Assembly (NCBI RefSeq): GCF_029433445.1
Contig: NZ_JAQTIC010000006.1
Location: 124,001 to 188,000, forward strand
DNA from: Lactobacillus sp. ESL0701
Lineage (GTDB): Bacteria; Bacillota; Bacilli; Lactobacillales; Lactobacillaceae
Direction of reading: 5' to 3'
Length of the DNA stretch: 64,000 bases
The notes under the pieces were generated by a model. That model saw only the letters and a list, made by a program, of their open reading frames with translations, searched no databases and was not told the origin of the DNA. Both the position numbers and the translations under genes were made by a program. Below are positions 8,825 to 16,478 of the stretch, piece after piece. Each line of letters starts with the position of its first letter. The stretch's first letter is position 1.

Positions 8825-9972
8825 TTGTCAGCCCTCGCCTTCCATTTTTTATCTTCTAAAAACAACAGACTGCAGCCGGTCGCAAACACTACCGTTAAGA
8901 CAATGCCGATTGCCGAAATGACACTTTGCGTCACGCCCAGCGACAAGGTAAAGCCAAAAGCTGAACTTAAACTATTATTATCACGCAAATAAATAATTGT
9001 CATGGGCAGTGCCTCGGACATAAAAATCAAAACCAGCACATTAATCAGTGGCCCCATGATTTCTTGACCCATCGTGCGCCCGCTCACTATCATTTGCTTA
9101 GCGGTCAAGTCCTTCTTAGTTTGAACCAATTCATACAAACTAGAAATAATATCGGTTGCCTCATCCATAACTGCACCCAAAATTCCAAGTAGAGTTTGGG
9201 CTAAAAAGAGCCCGCGCGGGTCTTGAGTCGCGTAATCACCAGTTTCATACTTGATTTCGGACTCACCCGTAACATGCATGATTAAGTAGCAGAGCGCAAA
9301 GGAAACAAATACTCCAAGTAAGGTTGCCAGCCATGTTGCCAGCATTTTGCGATTAAGTCCCTGGACAATTAACAAGCTGAAAAATGAAAACACAACATCG
9401 GCTAAACCAAAGAGCAAAATAATGTAGGAACCATTTAACTTCACGTCACAGATAATTACTAGGTAAAACAATAACCAGCTTAATGCCATAGAAACAACTA
9501 AGCCCAATGACTCCCTACCTGCAACCAAGACCATTAACACAATTGTTACTGTTAATGCCAAGACCAAGACCCAATCACGCTTAGGGTTCTTGATTGCTGG
9601 ATCGCCGCTCCTGATACTGACAAACACCCTTTGCCCCGCACGGTATTTTTGTGTCACCATTTGCGAAGGATAATAGATATTCGGAGCTATAAAGGTACGC
9701 CCGCGATATTTTCCTGACAAAATCTTAAGATGTAATATCTGCTTTCTGGTTTCATCATGATTGTTGTAGACATCACGATTTTTCTGCACTAAAGTATCCT
9801 TGATCGTATGGTCTGTAATAACTGCCACATCATCTTTACTATAAATTGCAGTTGCAAAATAGGTGCAGGTCGTCAATATTAGCCCGATAATTGCTATAAT
9901 TAACGCTATCCAGTAGCGCCACTTAACTTTTTTCAACTTAATCATCCTATCTATTTGTCTACTGTAACGCAA
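8821..9972 (-). CDS. YibE/F family membrane protein (first of a pair)
   Basis: The 383 residues begin with a membrane anchor. An extracytoplasmic domain of about 100 residues follows, then roughly seven membrane segments. The GAVMDEATDIISS stretch aligns with GAVAEAAVAMSSG of its neighbour. TTG 9972 is chosen as start because AAGGG lies six bases upstream; the next in-frame ATG (9945) has no properly spaced site. It is the first gene of a three-gene unit with the second YibE/F protein and an esterase. Confidence 0.82.
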   Translation of the reverse strand: MRYSRQIDRMIKLKKVKWRYWIALIIAIIGLILTTCTYFATAIYSKDDVAVITDHTIKDTLVQKNRDVYNNHDETRKQILHLKILSGKYRGRTFIAPNIYYPSQMVTQKYRAGQRVFVSIRSGDPAIKNPKRDWVLVLALTVTIVLMVLVAGRESLGLVVSMALSWLLFYLVIICDVKLNGSYIILLFGLADVVFSFFSLLIVQGLNRKMLATWLATLLGVFVSFALCYLIMHVTGESEIKYETGDYATQDPRGLFLAQTLLGILGAVMDEATDIISSLYELVQTKKDLTAKQMIVSGRTMGQEIMGPLINVLVLIFMSEALPMTIIYLRDNNSLSSAFGFTLSLGVTQSVISAIGIVLTVVFATGCSLLFLEDKKWKARADK

Positions 9973-10012
9973 AATTAACCCTTACGGCGTAGATTTTAGC
10001 TAATTTTAACAT

Positions 10013-10046
10013 GAAAAAACGACTTTTAACTAAAAGTCGTTTTTCT
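10013..10046. terminator. Terminator between the MerR-like gene and the YibE/F unit
   Basis: Stem AAAAACGACTTTTA / TAAAAGTCGTTTTT, nearly perfect with a very short loop, past the stop of the minus-strand gene starting at 10812. Confidence 0.8.
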
Positions 10047-10047
10047 G

Positions 10048-10812
10048 TTACATATTAATAAATCGTTGCCACCAGTGCTTCTTTTCCGGTTCCAGCTGCA
10101 TATCCTGCAATGTCCGGTGACCATTAATTTCAGCACGTTTTTGCGCGTTTTCCTTAGCTTTAGACAAAATTTCCTCATGAAGCTGCTGACTTGATTTTGC
10201 TTCATCAAGTTCAACTTGCGCCCGTTTTTCTTCCTTAGTTAAGGGCTTTTCTTCCTGCATTGTCTGAAGTGGTGCGGATTCTTCCTCATCATCCTCTGAC
10301 ACGATTCCAGAAATATCAGGTAAAGCACTGAAATCCTGCTCATCTTTAGGCTGTTGTAATTGGTCCTGCTTAGCCAAAAGCTCCTTATTCTGTTCTTCAA
10401 TGCGACTAAGTTGCGCTTGCAAATCCTTAATTGCCGTATTCTGCTGACTAATTGTCTGTTGCAGAGCATTTAACAGTTTAACCGCCTGCGGTGTGGTCAT
10501 TACTTCTTGATCCTTAACTGATGTGGAATTTAGTTCATTATCCTTATCACTAACGGCGTAGATTTGTCTGGCTGCTTCCTGCAGCGTCAAGCCATTATTT
10601 TGCGCTAATTTGTGAAAATCATCCAGATCCTGCACATCTTGCTTGCTGTAAAGCCGAGCTCGCTGCTTGTTTCTGGCATAATAATCAGACTTGCCCGTAA
10701 TTCGCTCAACAATCAGCGAATACTTGCGCAAGGTTGCCACACTAATATGCAATTGGCGTGCCGTAGCACTTGGCGCCAATAGTTCTTCAAAATTATGCTT
10801 ATCACTTGTCAT
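10048..10812 (-). CDS. MerR-like helix-turn-helix protein with coiled-coil
   Basis: The 254 residues start with a winged-helix MerR-like module (SATARQLHISVATLRKYS, about residues 15-75). A glutamine/glutamate-rich coiled coil follows (about 105-150), then an acidic linker and a basic tail ending KKHWWQRFINM. There is no effector-binding domain. The architecture recalls chromosome-anchoring or partition proteins such as RacA more than metabolite-sensing MerR regulators, but that is inference. It lies 26 bases downstream of ddl on the same strand and may be co-transcribed with it. Confidence 0.65.
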   Translation of the reverse strand: MTSDKHNFEELLAPSATARQLHISVATLRKYSLIVERITGKSDYYARNKQRARLYSKQDVQDLDDFHKLAQNNGLTLQEAARQIYAVSDKDNELNSTSVKDQEVMTTPQAVKLLNALQQTISQQNTAIKDLQAQLSRIEEQNKELLAKQDQLQQPKDEQDFSALPDISGIVSEDDEEESAPLQTMQEEKPLTKEEKRAQVELDEAKSSQQLHEEILSKAKENAQKRAEINGHRTLQDMQLEPEKKHWWQRFINM

Positions 10813-10838
10813 CTTGTGTTCTCCCTAGCACTAAGTGA

Positions 10839-11924
10839 TTAACCAATTTTGTGAAGTAAAGTCTTCTTATGGTTGTAACGTTCAATTCCTTTATCAATTA
10901 AACGTGTAATCAATTCAGTGTAAGGAATACCAGCTTCTTCAAATAACTTAGGATACATACTAATATTGGTAAAACCTGGCAAGGCATTGATTTCAGTTAA
11001 AATTATCTTATTGTCACTGGCACGCAAAGTCGAGTCAACCCGAGCCATCCCGCTGCATTCAGTTGCTTCATAAACCTTGATAGCATTGTCGCGTACTTTG
11101 GCAACAATATCTTCAGGCAAGTCAGCCGGAATTTGTAATTTTGAAGTGGAATCATCATCGTACTTGTTATCATAACTATAAAAAGTCCCTGCGGCATTGA
11201 TAATTTGACCAACACCTGACACGATTGGATGGTCATTACCCAAAACGGCAGTTTCAACTTCTGTACCGTGAATTGTTTCTTCAATTAAAACCTTGTCGTC
11301 ATACTTGAAGGCATCAGCTAAGGCATCTTTGAACTCAGCTTCATTAGTAACATGGTGCACGCCAACAGATGAACCTTGATTAGATGGCTTAACGAATAAG
11401 TCGCCGCCAAGCTTGGCACTAACCTTGGCATAATCACGCTTCGGATTAGTTTCATCATCATACTCAAACCGCTTAATGGCAATCCAGTCAGCTACTGGTA
11501 CACCAGCACGTTGAGCCAAAATCTTGGTAAATTCCTTATCCATTGTAACTGCGGCAGCTAACACATCGTCGCCAACAAATGGCTTATCCAAAATCCGGAA
11601 CAAACCTTGTAAACTACCGTCTTCACCTAAATTACCGTGGACAATTGGGAAGAAAACATCAATTTCCGGTAAATTAGCTAACTCACTTAAGTTAGACAGA
11701 TTGGCTACCTTGTGCGGATTAGCTACCGTATATTTAGGATCATCAAGAACCTTAAACGAATCTTCCTCACTAGCAATATAACCATCATTGGTAATCCAAA
11801 TTGGATGTACTTCAAATCGTTCCTTGTCAATCGCCTTGTAAATATTATGGCCTGACATAATTGAAACTTCATATTCCGATGAATTACCGCCAAAAATTAA
11901 CCCAACTTGTGTTTTCTTAGTCAT
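10839..11924 (-). CDS. ddl: D-alanine--D-alanine ligase
   Basis: This ATP-grasp enzyme makes the D-Ala-D-Ala dipeptide for peptidoglycan. GGNSSEYEVS at the N-terminus, the KPSNQGSSVGVH loop and the EINALPGFT C-terminal motif are intact in 361 residues. The omega loop reads FYSYDNKY: its last tyrosine (Y255) corresponds to E. coli DdlB Y216. Phenylalanine at this position marks the D-Ala-D-Lac ligases of vancomycin-resistant lactobacilli, so the enzyme should make D-Ala-D-Ala. An AAGAGG ribosome site precedes the ATG. Confidence 0.96.
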   Translation of the reverse strand: MTKKTQVGLIFGGNSSEYEVSIMSGHNIYKAIDKERFEVHPIWITNDGYIASEEDSFKVLDDPKYTVANPHKVANLSNLSELANLPEIDVFFPIVHGNLGEDGSLQGLFRILDKPFVGDDVLAAAVTMDKEFTKILAQRAGVPVADWIAIKRFEYDDETNPKRDYAKVSAKLGGDLFVKPSNQGSSVGVHHVTNEAEFKDALADAFKYDDKVLIEETIHGTEVETAVLGNDHPIVSGVGQIINAAGTFYSYDNKYDDDSTSKLQIPADLPEDIVAKVRDNAIKVYEATECSGMARVDSTLRASDNKIILTEINALPGFTNISMYPKLFEEAGIPYTELITRLIDKGIERYNHKKTLLHKIG

Positions 11925-12075
11925 TATTTTTACCTCTTAATTATCGTTATCACCTGTTAATTATACGGCATTAGCTAGTAGAAAAAACTTAAATTAGAGT
12001 AATTTTAGAAATATTTTTAAAGATTAAAAAAGCAAACTAGTTTTTTCCTAATTTGCTTTTGATTTTTCTATTTAG

Positions 12076-12156
12076 GATGCATTAACGCTGATGTTTACAT
12101 TCGGTATGTTTATTCTTGCTTTGCTCGATTATATCGACAAACACAACAGAAAATAA
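12076..12156 (+). pseudogene. Remnant of a Hol-Tox type I toxin
   Basis: An open frame (after a TAG at 12073) encodes a short hydrophobic peptide with LTLMFTFGMFILALLDYID and a basic end, matching the core of small Hol-Tox type I toxins. The usual N-terminal residues and start codon are missing: the only ATG (12091) lies inside the hydrophobic core. The downstream sequence keeps the layout of the intact locus at 16.2 kb (hairpin, GCCACCGCCTTTTAAGCGG at 12222-12240, then a second hairpin). Hence a decayed toxin-antitoxin copy is the best reading. Confidence 0.6.
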
Positions 12157-12251
12157 TTGTACTAAAAAAGCCGTCCGATACTTTAGCAGGTTTGTGACGA
12201 CTCTTTAGTCAAAATAATCTTGCCACCGCCTTTTAAGCGGGAACATCTTTT

Positions 12252-12282
12252 AAGAACCAAGCTGGAACTTGGTTCTTTTTCT
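12252..12282 (+). terminator. Terminator of the decayed toxin locus
   Basis: Stem AAGAACCAAG / CTTGGTTCTT with a 6-nt loop and a following T-run. It occupies the same place as the hairpin at 16078-16107 in the intact locus. Confidence 0.75.
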
Positions 12283-12333
12283 TTATACGGCTATTGTAGC
12301 ATAAGCAAAACTAAACTAAAAAGTTAGTTTAAC

Positions 12334-12831
12334 TTAATTAGAATAATTTTTAGTTAAGAAATGGATAATGTCCATATGCGTACGATCCATAATTAAAAAA
12401 TTTCTATTACTTTTTATTTTCATTAGTGTAGGAACACCTGTTACTTTGAACTTTTTACGCGCCTTTTTTAAAGCGGAATTGCTGTCAGTCTTTGTTGTAT
12501 CAATATAATAAATTTTCATATGCTGTTGATGACTAATTTTAGCTAATTTAGGTACAAAAGCACGACAAAATGGGCAACTTTTCTTACCCCAGAAAACAGT
12601 AATTTTCTTTTTACCAACTAATTTGTTTAATTTTTGAACAGAAATTTTCTTAAAATGCTTAATCGCATTGATATAAATTTGCTCTTGATATTTCAGCAGA
12701 TTGTTATTATTAGTAATTTGTGAGGTCGGATTAGCATTAGTTATACTTGCAGATACATTATTCATTGGCAAGACAAACAATGATAACGTAAGTTGAATTG
12801 CGGCAATAAGTTTAATTAATTTATGCTTCAT
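12334..12831 (-). CDS. Secreted thioredoxin-fold protein (PedC-like bacteriocin disulfide oxidoreductase)
   Basis: A signal peptide or membrane anchor (about residues 1-28) precedes a thioredoxin fold with redox pair CPFC (in FWGKKSCPFCRAF) and the cis-proline motif TGVPT. The 165 residues fit PedC/BrcD-type bacteriocin accessory proteins that oxidise cysteines of secreted bacteriocins. It is divergent from the Rgg-like gene. Its probable client is the two-cysteine precursor at 13986-14522. Its promoter region carries a 12-bp motif also found upstream of the SHP-like peptide. Function is inferred from fold and context. Confidence 0.75.
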   Translation of the reverse strand: MKHKLIKLIAAIQLTLSLFVLPMNNVSASITNANPTSQITNNNNLLKYQEQIYINAIKHFKKISVQKLNKLVGKKKITVFWGKKSCPFCRAFVPKLAKISHQQHMKIYYIDTTKTDSNSALKKARKKFKVTGVPTLMKIKSNRNFLIMDRTHMDIIHFLTKNYSN

Positions 12832-12872
12832 ATATATTTTTCTCCTTTAATTTTCCTCTTGCATAACAGCAT

Positions 12873-12884
12873 AAAGTAATTTCA
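12873..12884 (-). promoter_or_regulatory. Candidate operator copy 1 (TGAAATTACTTT)
   Basis: Read toward the thioredoxin-like gene, the motif TGAAATTACTTT sits in the -35 area, ahead of a possible -10 TTATGC. The identical 12-mer lies at 13832-13843 in front of the SHP-like gene. Confidence 0.5.
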
Positions 12885-12936
12885 TAATAAAAGATGATAA
12901 ATGACATATATGCTAGTTTGAGCAAAGGAAAACACA

Positions 12937-13782
12937 ATGAAAATAGGAACGCTGTTAAAAGAATTCCGTATCAGCCAATCAAAGACCAAAAAAGAATGGG
13001 CAGGTAATGTAATTAGTCCGTCTTTTTATGCTCGCGTAGAAAAAGGTGCAAATAGAATCTCTTCAGAAGACTTAATTAAGTTGCTCCAATATAACAAGAT
13101 TTCACTAACTAAATTTTTTAATAGATTTGATCGTAGTATGCAATTACAAAGTAAAGCAACTAGAGAAATAGAATATAAAATAAAGCAAGCTTATTATATA
13201 GATTCTAAAGATAAATTATATCAAGTACGAAAATTGATTGAAACTAGTGAATTATCTAATAAAAAAGAAGAGCTATTATTAGTAGATATTGGAATAGCTT
13301 TAGTAGATAATGACTATAACAGTTTGGATTCAAAGACTAAAAAAATTTTGAAGGAAAAAATTTTTGAAGTTGAAAACTTTTCAAAGGATAATATTAATCT
13401 TTACTGTAATTGTATGGCATGGTTTGACTTGACTACTAATTTGATGATTTCTAAAAAAATTGTTAATAATTTTATAGATGATGATCCTAAAGTACAAAAT
13501 AAAATTTTAGCAGTAATTATTAATATTTTGCTTCTTTGTATTAAGCAACAACAATTTGATGAAGTAGCCTTTTTTATTAAAAAAGCTAATGAAGTTGATA
13601 TTCTTCCCGAAAATTATTTTTACAAAAATATTTTAAATTTTTTAATTCATTTAATTAATTATTGTATTAATTCTAAAACTGAAGAGCTAAGTATCTGTAA
13701 CGCAATAATTTCAAATTTTGCAACAAATGGTATGCAAAAATATAGTACCGAACTCAAAAACCTTTTGAAAGAAAACACATAA
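12937..13782 (+). CDS. Rgg/GadR/MutR-family transcriptional regulator
   Basis: The 281 residues have an N-terminal XRE-type helix-turn-helix (about residues 5-60, with FYARVEKGANRISSEDLIKLL). A long all-helical C-terminal region follows, the repeat domain through which Rgg proteins bind peptide pheromones. Length and layout are those of Rgg regulators. Codon use is far more AT-rich than in flanking housekeeping genes, suggesting transfer. It is followed by its own terminator and then by a 14-residue hydrophobic peptide gene, the expected kind of partner. A GCAAAGGAAAACACA leader supplies the ribosome site. Confidence 0.83.
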   Translation: MKIGTLLKEFRISQSKTKKEWAGNVISPSFYARVEKGANRISSEDLIKLLQYNKISLTKFFNRFDRSMQLQSKATREIEYKIKQAYYIDSKDKLYQVRKLIETSELSNKKEELLLVDIGIALVDNDYNSLDSKTKKILKEKIFEVENFSKDNINLYCNCMAWFDLTTNLMISKKIVNNFIDDDPKVQNKILAVIINILLLCIKQQQFDEVAFFIKKANEVDILPENYFYKNILNFLIHLINYCINSKTEELSICNAIISNFATNGMQKYSTELKNLLKENT

Positions 13783-13784
13783 AG

Positions 13785-13830
13785 AAATGACGTATTTGTA
13801 ACAAATTAGCAAATACGTCATTTTTAATTT
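13785..13830 (+). terminator. Terminator of the Rgg-like gene
   Basis: Perfect 14-bp stem (AAATGACGTATTTG and complement, 11-nt loop) followed by TTTTAATTTTT. It separates the regulator from the peptide-bacteriocin unit. Confidence 0.88.
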
Positions 13831-13831
13831 T

Positions 13832-13843
13832 TGAAATTACTTT
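13832..13843 (+). promoter_or_regulatory. Candidate operator copy 2 (TGAAATTACTTT) before the SHP-like gene
   Basis: The same 12-mer as at 12873-12884, here followed after five bases by TATAGT (a possible -10). GAAA-TTAC-TTTC within it is a small dyad. A binding site for the Rgg-like protein is inferred. Confidence 0.5.
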
Positions 13844-13895
13844 CTTAATATAGTAACTGTAGAAATTGAGAAGAAATAAGAAAGGAGGATATGAA

Positions 13896-13940
13896 ATGAT
13901 TAATTTTTTAAGAGGACTTTTTATGTTTTTAGTTGATTAA
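13896..13940 (+). CDS. 14-residue SHP-like signal peptide gene
   Basis: AAAGGAGG lies seven bases before an ATG that opens a 14-codon frame, MINFLRGLFMFLVD. The strong ribosome site on so short a hydrophobic peptide, placed directly after an Rgg-type regulator and ahead of a bacteriocin gene, matches short hydrophobic peptide (SHP) pheromones. The mature signal would be a C-terminal fragment such as LFMFLVD after export and proteolysis (inference). An alternative is a leader peptide that couples translation to the next gene. Confidence 0.6.
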   Translation: MINFLRGLFMFLVD

Positions 13941-13985
13941 TTATGTGTAACCAATATAAAAGTGTTATTTAGGAGGTATATTATT

Positions 13986-14522
13986 ATGAAAAAGTTAGTA
14001 ACATTAGTATCATCAGCTGCAATGGCAGTATCTATGTTTGCAGTACCAGTTAGTCAAGTATCAGCAGCAACTACAACTCAACAACCTGTTAAAGTTACAC
14101 AAACAAGTAACCAACCTTCAAAGGCTGAGGCTAATAAAGTTGCAGTAGCAATGCAAGGTTCACTTATCGTTGTTAAGGATGCTAAAGGATTACCACAAAT
14201 AAAAATTATAGACACAGATTATTTAGCTACTTCATTAAAAGAAGCAAAAACCGGCTTGAGTATTAACGAAGTAAAGAATGTTGTAAACAAAATAAATAAC
14301 TTTATTAAAGCTCATCCATCCGAGTTTAAAAACATTGACGATAATCCTTTGTTAAGAAAGAAGCATAAGGGCACCTGTGCAAAAGCTTTACAATTTATTG
14401 GGTATGTTCATTCTGGAATGTATGCAGCAGCAGCAGCTTTGCTAGGTATTTCTGGACCAGCAGCTGTTATCGTTCCACTAGTAATAGGACTGTTATACCA
14501 AGCAGGTTCTCTGTTATGTTAA
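13986..14522 (+). CDS. Sec-secreted bacteriocin-like precursor with two-cysteine core
   Basis: ATG 13986 follows AGGAGG at good spacing, giving 178 residues; the frame is open to a GTG at 13962. Residues 1-27 are a Sec signal peptide ending VSA. Residues 28-123 form a hydrophilic pro-region. The basic stretch RKKHK (124-128) comes next, then a hydrophobic, glycine/alanine-rich core of about 50 residues bounded by Cys131 and Cys178. Cys178 is the last residue. These are the only cysteines, so one disulfide closing the core is likely. No leaderless or double-glycine motif is present. No known bacteriocin was recognised; function is inferred from architecture and neighbours. Confidence 0.6.
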   Translation: MKKLVTLVSSAAMAVSMFAVPVSQVSAATTTQQPVKVTQTSNQPSKAEANKVAVAMQGSLIVVKDAKGLPQIKIIDTDYLATSLKEAKTGLSINEVKNVVNKINNFIKAHPSEFKNIDDNPLLRKKHKGTCAKALQFIGYVHSGMYAAAAALLGISGPAAVIVPLVIGLLYQAGSLLC

Positions 14523-14540
14523 TAAGAAATTACTCTTAGA

Positions 14541-14577
14541 CAAAAAGCTGAGATTTTCAACAATCGCAGCTTTTTGC
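14541..14577 (+). terminator. Hairpin between precursor and immunity genes
   Basis: Stem CAAAAAGCTG...AGATT / AATCG...CAGCTTTTTG. It may lower readthrough so that immunity is made at a different level, or stabilise the precursor mRNA. Confidence 0.6.
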
Positions 14578-14602
14578 AATCTTAATAAACAAGAGGTGCA
14601 TT

Positions 14603-14878
14603 ATGAAAAAAATGATTTCAAATTATCAAATAACCATAACCTTTGCATTAATCGCATTAGTTAGCAGCCTAAACTCAATTTTTTTGACTTCTAATAGAAC
14701 TAAGCTAGTGGGAAGTTTCTTCTTTATTTTCGTAATACTGATTTCATTTTCACATGAATATTTAGCTAATCATACTACAGTGAAATTCTCTCAAAACAAG
14801 TTAAAAGCGATTGTAGCTCTAGCAAATACAATAATCGGAGCTATAATATATTTATTAATTTATTTTTACATTATCTAG
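14603..14878 (+). CDS. Small membrane protein, probable bacteriocin immunity
   Basis: The 91 residues have three hydrophobic segments (about 10-27, 34-50, 67-90) separated by short basic loops. Size, topology and place 80 bases after the precursor are typical of bacteriocin immunity proteins; no sequence family was recognised. Ribosome site AGAGGTG precedes the ATG. Very AT-rich like its neighbours. Confidence 0.55.
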   Translation: MKKMISNYQITITFALIALVSSLNSIFLTSNRTKLVGSFFFIFVILISFSHEYLANHTTVKFSQNKLKAIVALANTIIGAIIYLLIYFYII

Positions 14879-14961
14879 ATAATTTTTAAAATAGTTACAT
14901 AAATAGAATACAGTATAAAACACACTAATATACACAACATACTATTTGTTTGCAACATTCA

Positions 14962-14990
14962 AAGACGATCTTAAAAGGATCGTTTTTTAT
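14962..14990 (+). terminator. Terminator of the bacteriocin unit
   Basis: Short stem ACGATC / GATCGT followed by TTTTTT. Confidence 0.65.
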
Positions 14991-15058
14991 TATTCTTAAT
15001 CAAAAAATTACGAAAGATCGACTATAATAATCTCATACTTACAAGAAGGAGACTTAGA

Positions 15059-16042
15059 ATGTCACGCAAATTGCTAATTACGCTTGCTAGTCTATTACTG
15101 GTATTTCCAATCAGCAGCACGACTGTTATGGCTGCTGAGTTTACACCAACTGAAGCCAATAAAGTCGAGCAATTCCAGCAACAATATGCCGCGCTAAACA
15201 AAACGCCATTTAATCTCAACAATCTTTATGAAGCTAAGCCCAAATTGAATCGGCGCTTCAAGGAAGGCATACTTGCACCCAGCTATTTGAATACCCAACT
15301 GGACTACATTAATTATTACCGTAGTCTTTTTGACTTAAGTCCAGTAATTGAAAATTCAAATGCTGATTTAAAATCACAAAAGACCGCGGCAGTCCTAGCA
15401 GCATTAAATGCTAACCCACTGATTAACCAACATGGTTTGCCTTACGAAAAACGTCCAAAGGAGATCACACGGACCACTTGGAAAATTGCGCAAACTACTT
15501 CTAAAACAGCCAATCTAAACTTTAATACCGGTAATCAATCTGCCGGGAACGTCATAACTGACCTGCTGACCGACCGCTACAACTTAGCTGGTCTTGACAC
15601 CGGGCACCGGGCATGGCTATTATCAACACGCCTGTCTTCAATTGGTACGGGAGCAGCTTATGGCAGTAATGGTTATCGCTATTCTGTTCAAAAAGTTCTC
15701 AATGCCTGCGATGCTTTTCGACCAGCTAGTCAGGAATTGGTAACTTATCCGAGCAAGGGGCTTTTCCCAATAGAACTAGTCAGTGATCGGCAAATTGCCT
15801 GGTCGCTCTACTTTTCCAATCAAACCATCACGACTACACCGCAAATTACAATTACGGATAACGATACTGCGCAAACTTATCAAGCAACCAATGTAACTAA
15901 TTATCGGGACGTTGGCTACGGCAATTTTGAAACAATTATTACTTATCTGCCAGGTACAACGCCTCTAATTGCAGGTCACGAATACGAGGTTAAAGTTAGT
16001 GGTATTTGCCAGTATAAATTCAAATTATTTAAGCAAGAATAA
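15059..16042 (+). CDS. Secreted CAP-domain (SCP/PR1) protein
   Basis: A signal peptide of about 26 residues (ends VMAA) precedes a CAP domain (about residues 75-225, with LDYINYYRSLFDL, NQHGLPY and GHRAWLLS). A beta-rich C-terminal domain completes the 327 residues. Bacterial CAP proteins are extracellular and mostly of unknown activity. AGAAGGAG supplies the ribosome site and TATAAT at 15023 a -10. It separates the bacteriocin locus from the intact toxin locus. Confidence 0.8.
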   Translation: MSRKLLITLASLLLVFPISSTTVMAAEFTPTEANKVEQFQQQYAALNKTPFNLNNLYEAKPKLNRRFKEGILAPSYLNTQLDYINYYRSLFDLSPVIENSNADLKSQKTAAVLAALNANPLINQHGLPYEKRPKEITRTTWKIAQTTSKTANLNFNTGNQSAGNVITDLLTDRYNLAGLDTGHRAWLLSTRLSSIGTGAAYGSNGYRYSVQKVLNACDAFRPASQELVTYPSKGLFPIELVSDRQIAWSLYFSNQTITTTPQITITDNDTAQTYQATNVTNYRDVGYGNFETIITYLPGTTPLIAGHEYEVKVSGICQYKFKLFKQE

Positions 16043-16077
16043 TCCGCCCAACCTGTTAAATATTGTTATAATTAAAA

Positions 16078-16107
16078 AAGAAGTTCTACACTAATAGAAC
16101 TTCTTTA
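16078..16107 (-). terminator. Hairpin ending the type I toxin locus
   Basis: Stem AAAGAAGTTCTA / TAGAACTTCTTT; the T-run is in the minus direction (toward the CAP gene). It has the same position as 12252-12282 in the decayed copy. Confidence 0.65.
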
Positions 16108-16156
16108 AGCAAATAGCTCCGCCTTTAAGAGCGGTGGCTTAATTATAGGATAACTA

Positions 16157-16206
16157 AAAGACTATCCCATAACTCGCCAAAGTTATGATTGGGACGGTCT
16201 TTTTTG
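16157..16206 (-). terminator. Terminator of the Hol-Tox toxin mRNA
   Basis: Imperfect long stem (AAGACCGTCCCA...CATAACT / AGTTATG...GGGATAGTCTT) just past the toxin stop on the minus strand. In such loci it is usually the region shared with the convergent antitoxin RNA. Confidence 0.6.
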
Positions 16207-16212
16207 TTGCAA

Positions 16213-16308
16213 TCATTTGTCGTGATGGTTGCTGTTGATATATGTCAATAACGCCAGCAAGACTAAACTTAACTGCAATATCAAAGAAATCACATCGAAC
16301 GTGCTCAT
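16213..16308 (-). CDS. Hol-Tox type I toxin peptide (31 residues)
   Basis: Starts MSTFDVISLIL, continues with a leucine-rich membrane segment and ends TYINSNHHDK, the standard form of the small holin-like toxins of lactobacilli. AAAGGG lies ten bases before the ATG. A 17-codon upstream frame ends in TAA that overlaps the toxin start (TAATG), and an AAGGAG site precedes that leader, suggesting translational coupling. Antitoxin RNA would be convergent and antisense to the 3' end, where the GCCACCGC repeats lie (about 16122-16139 and 16373-16385). RNA ends cannot be fixed by eye. Confidence 0.72.
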   Translation of the reverse strand: MSTFDVISLILQLSLVLLALLTYINSNHHDK

Positions 16309-16478
16309 TAACTGCTAACCCTTTCAATAATTTGTTCCATGTTTCCATAGACAACCATCTCCTTGGAATTAAACAGCCACCGCCCTTTAAAACTTTTATT
16401 ACATTGTTCAACAATGATTATAGCAAAAATAATATCTGCTTGTTATCGTTAAATTATTTTTATTAAGTCACTGCAATA

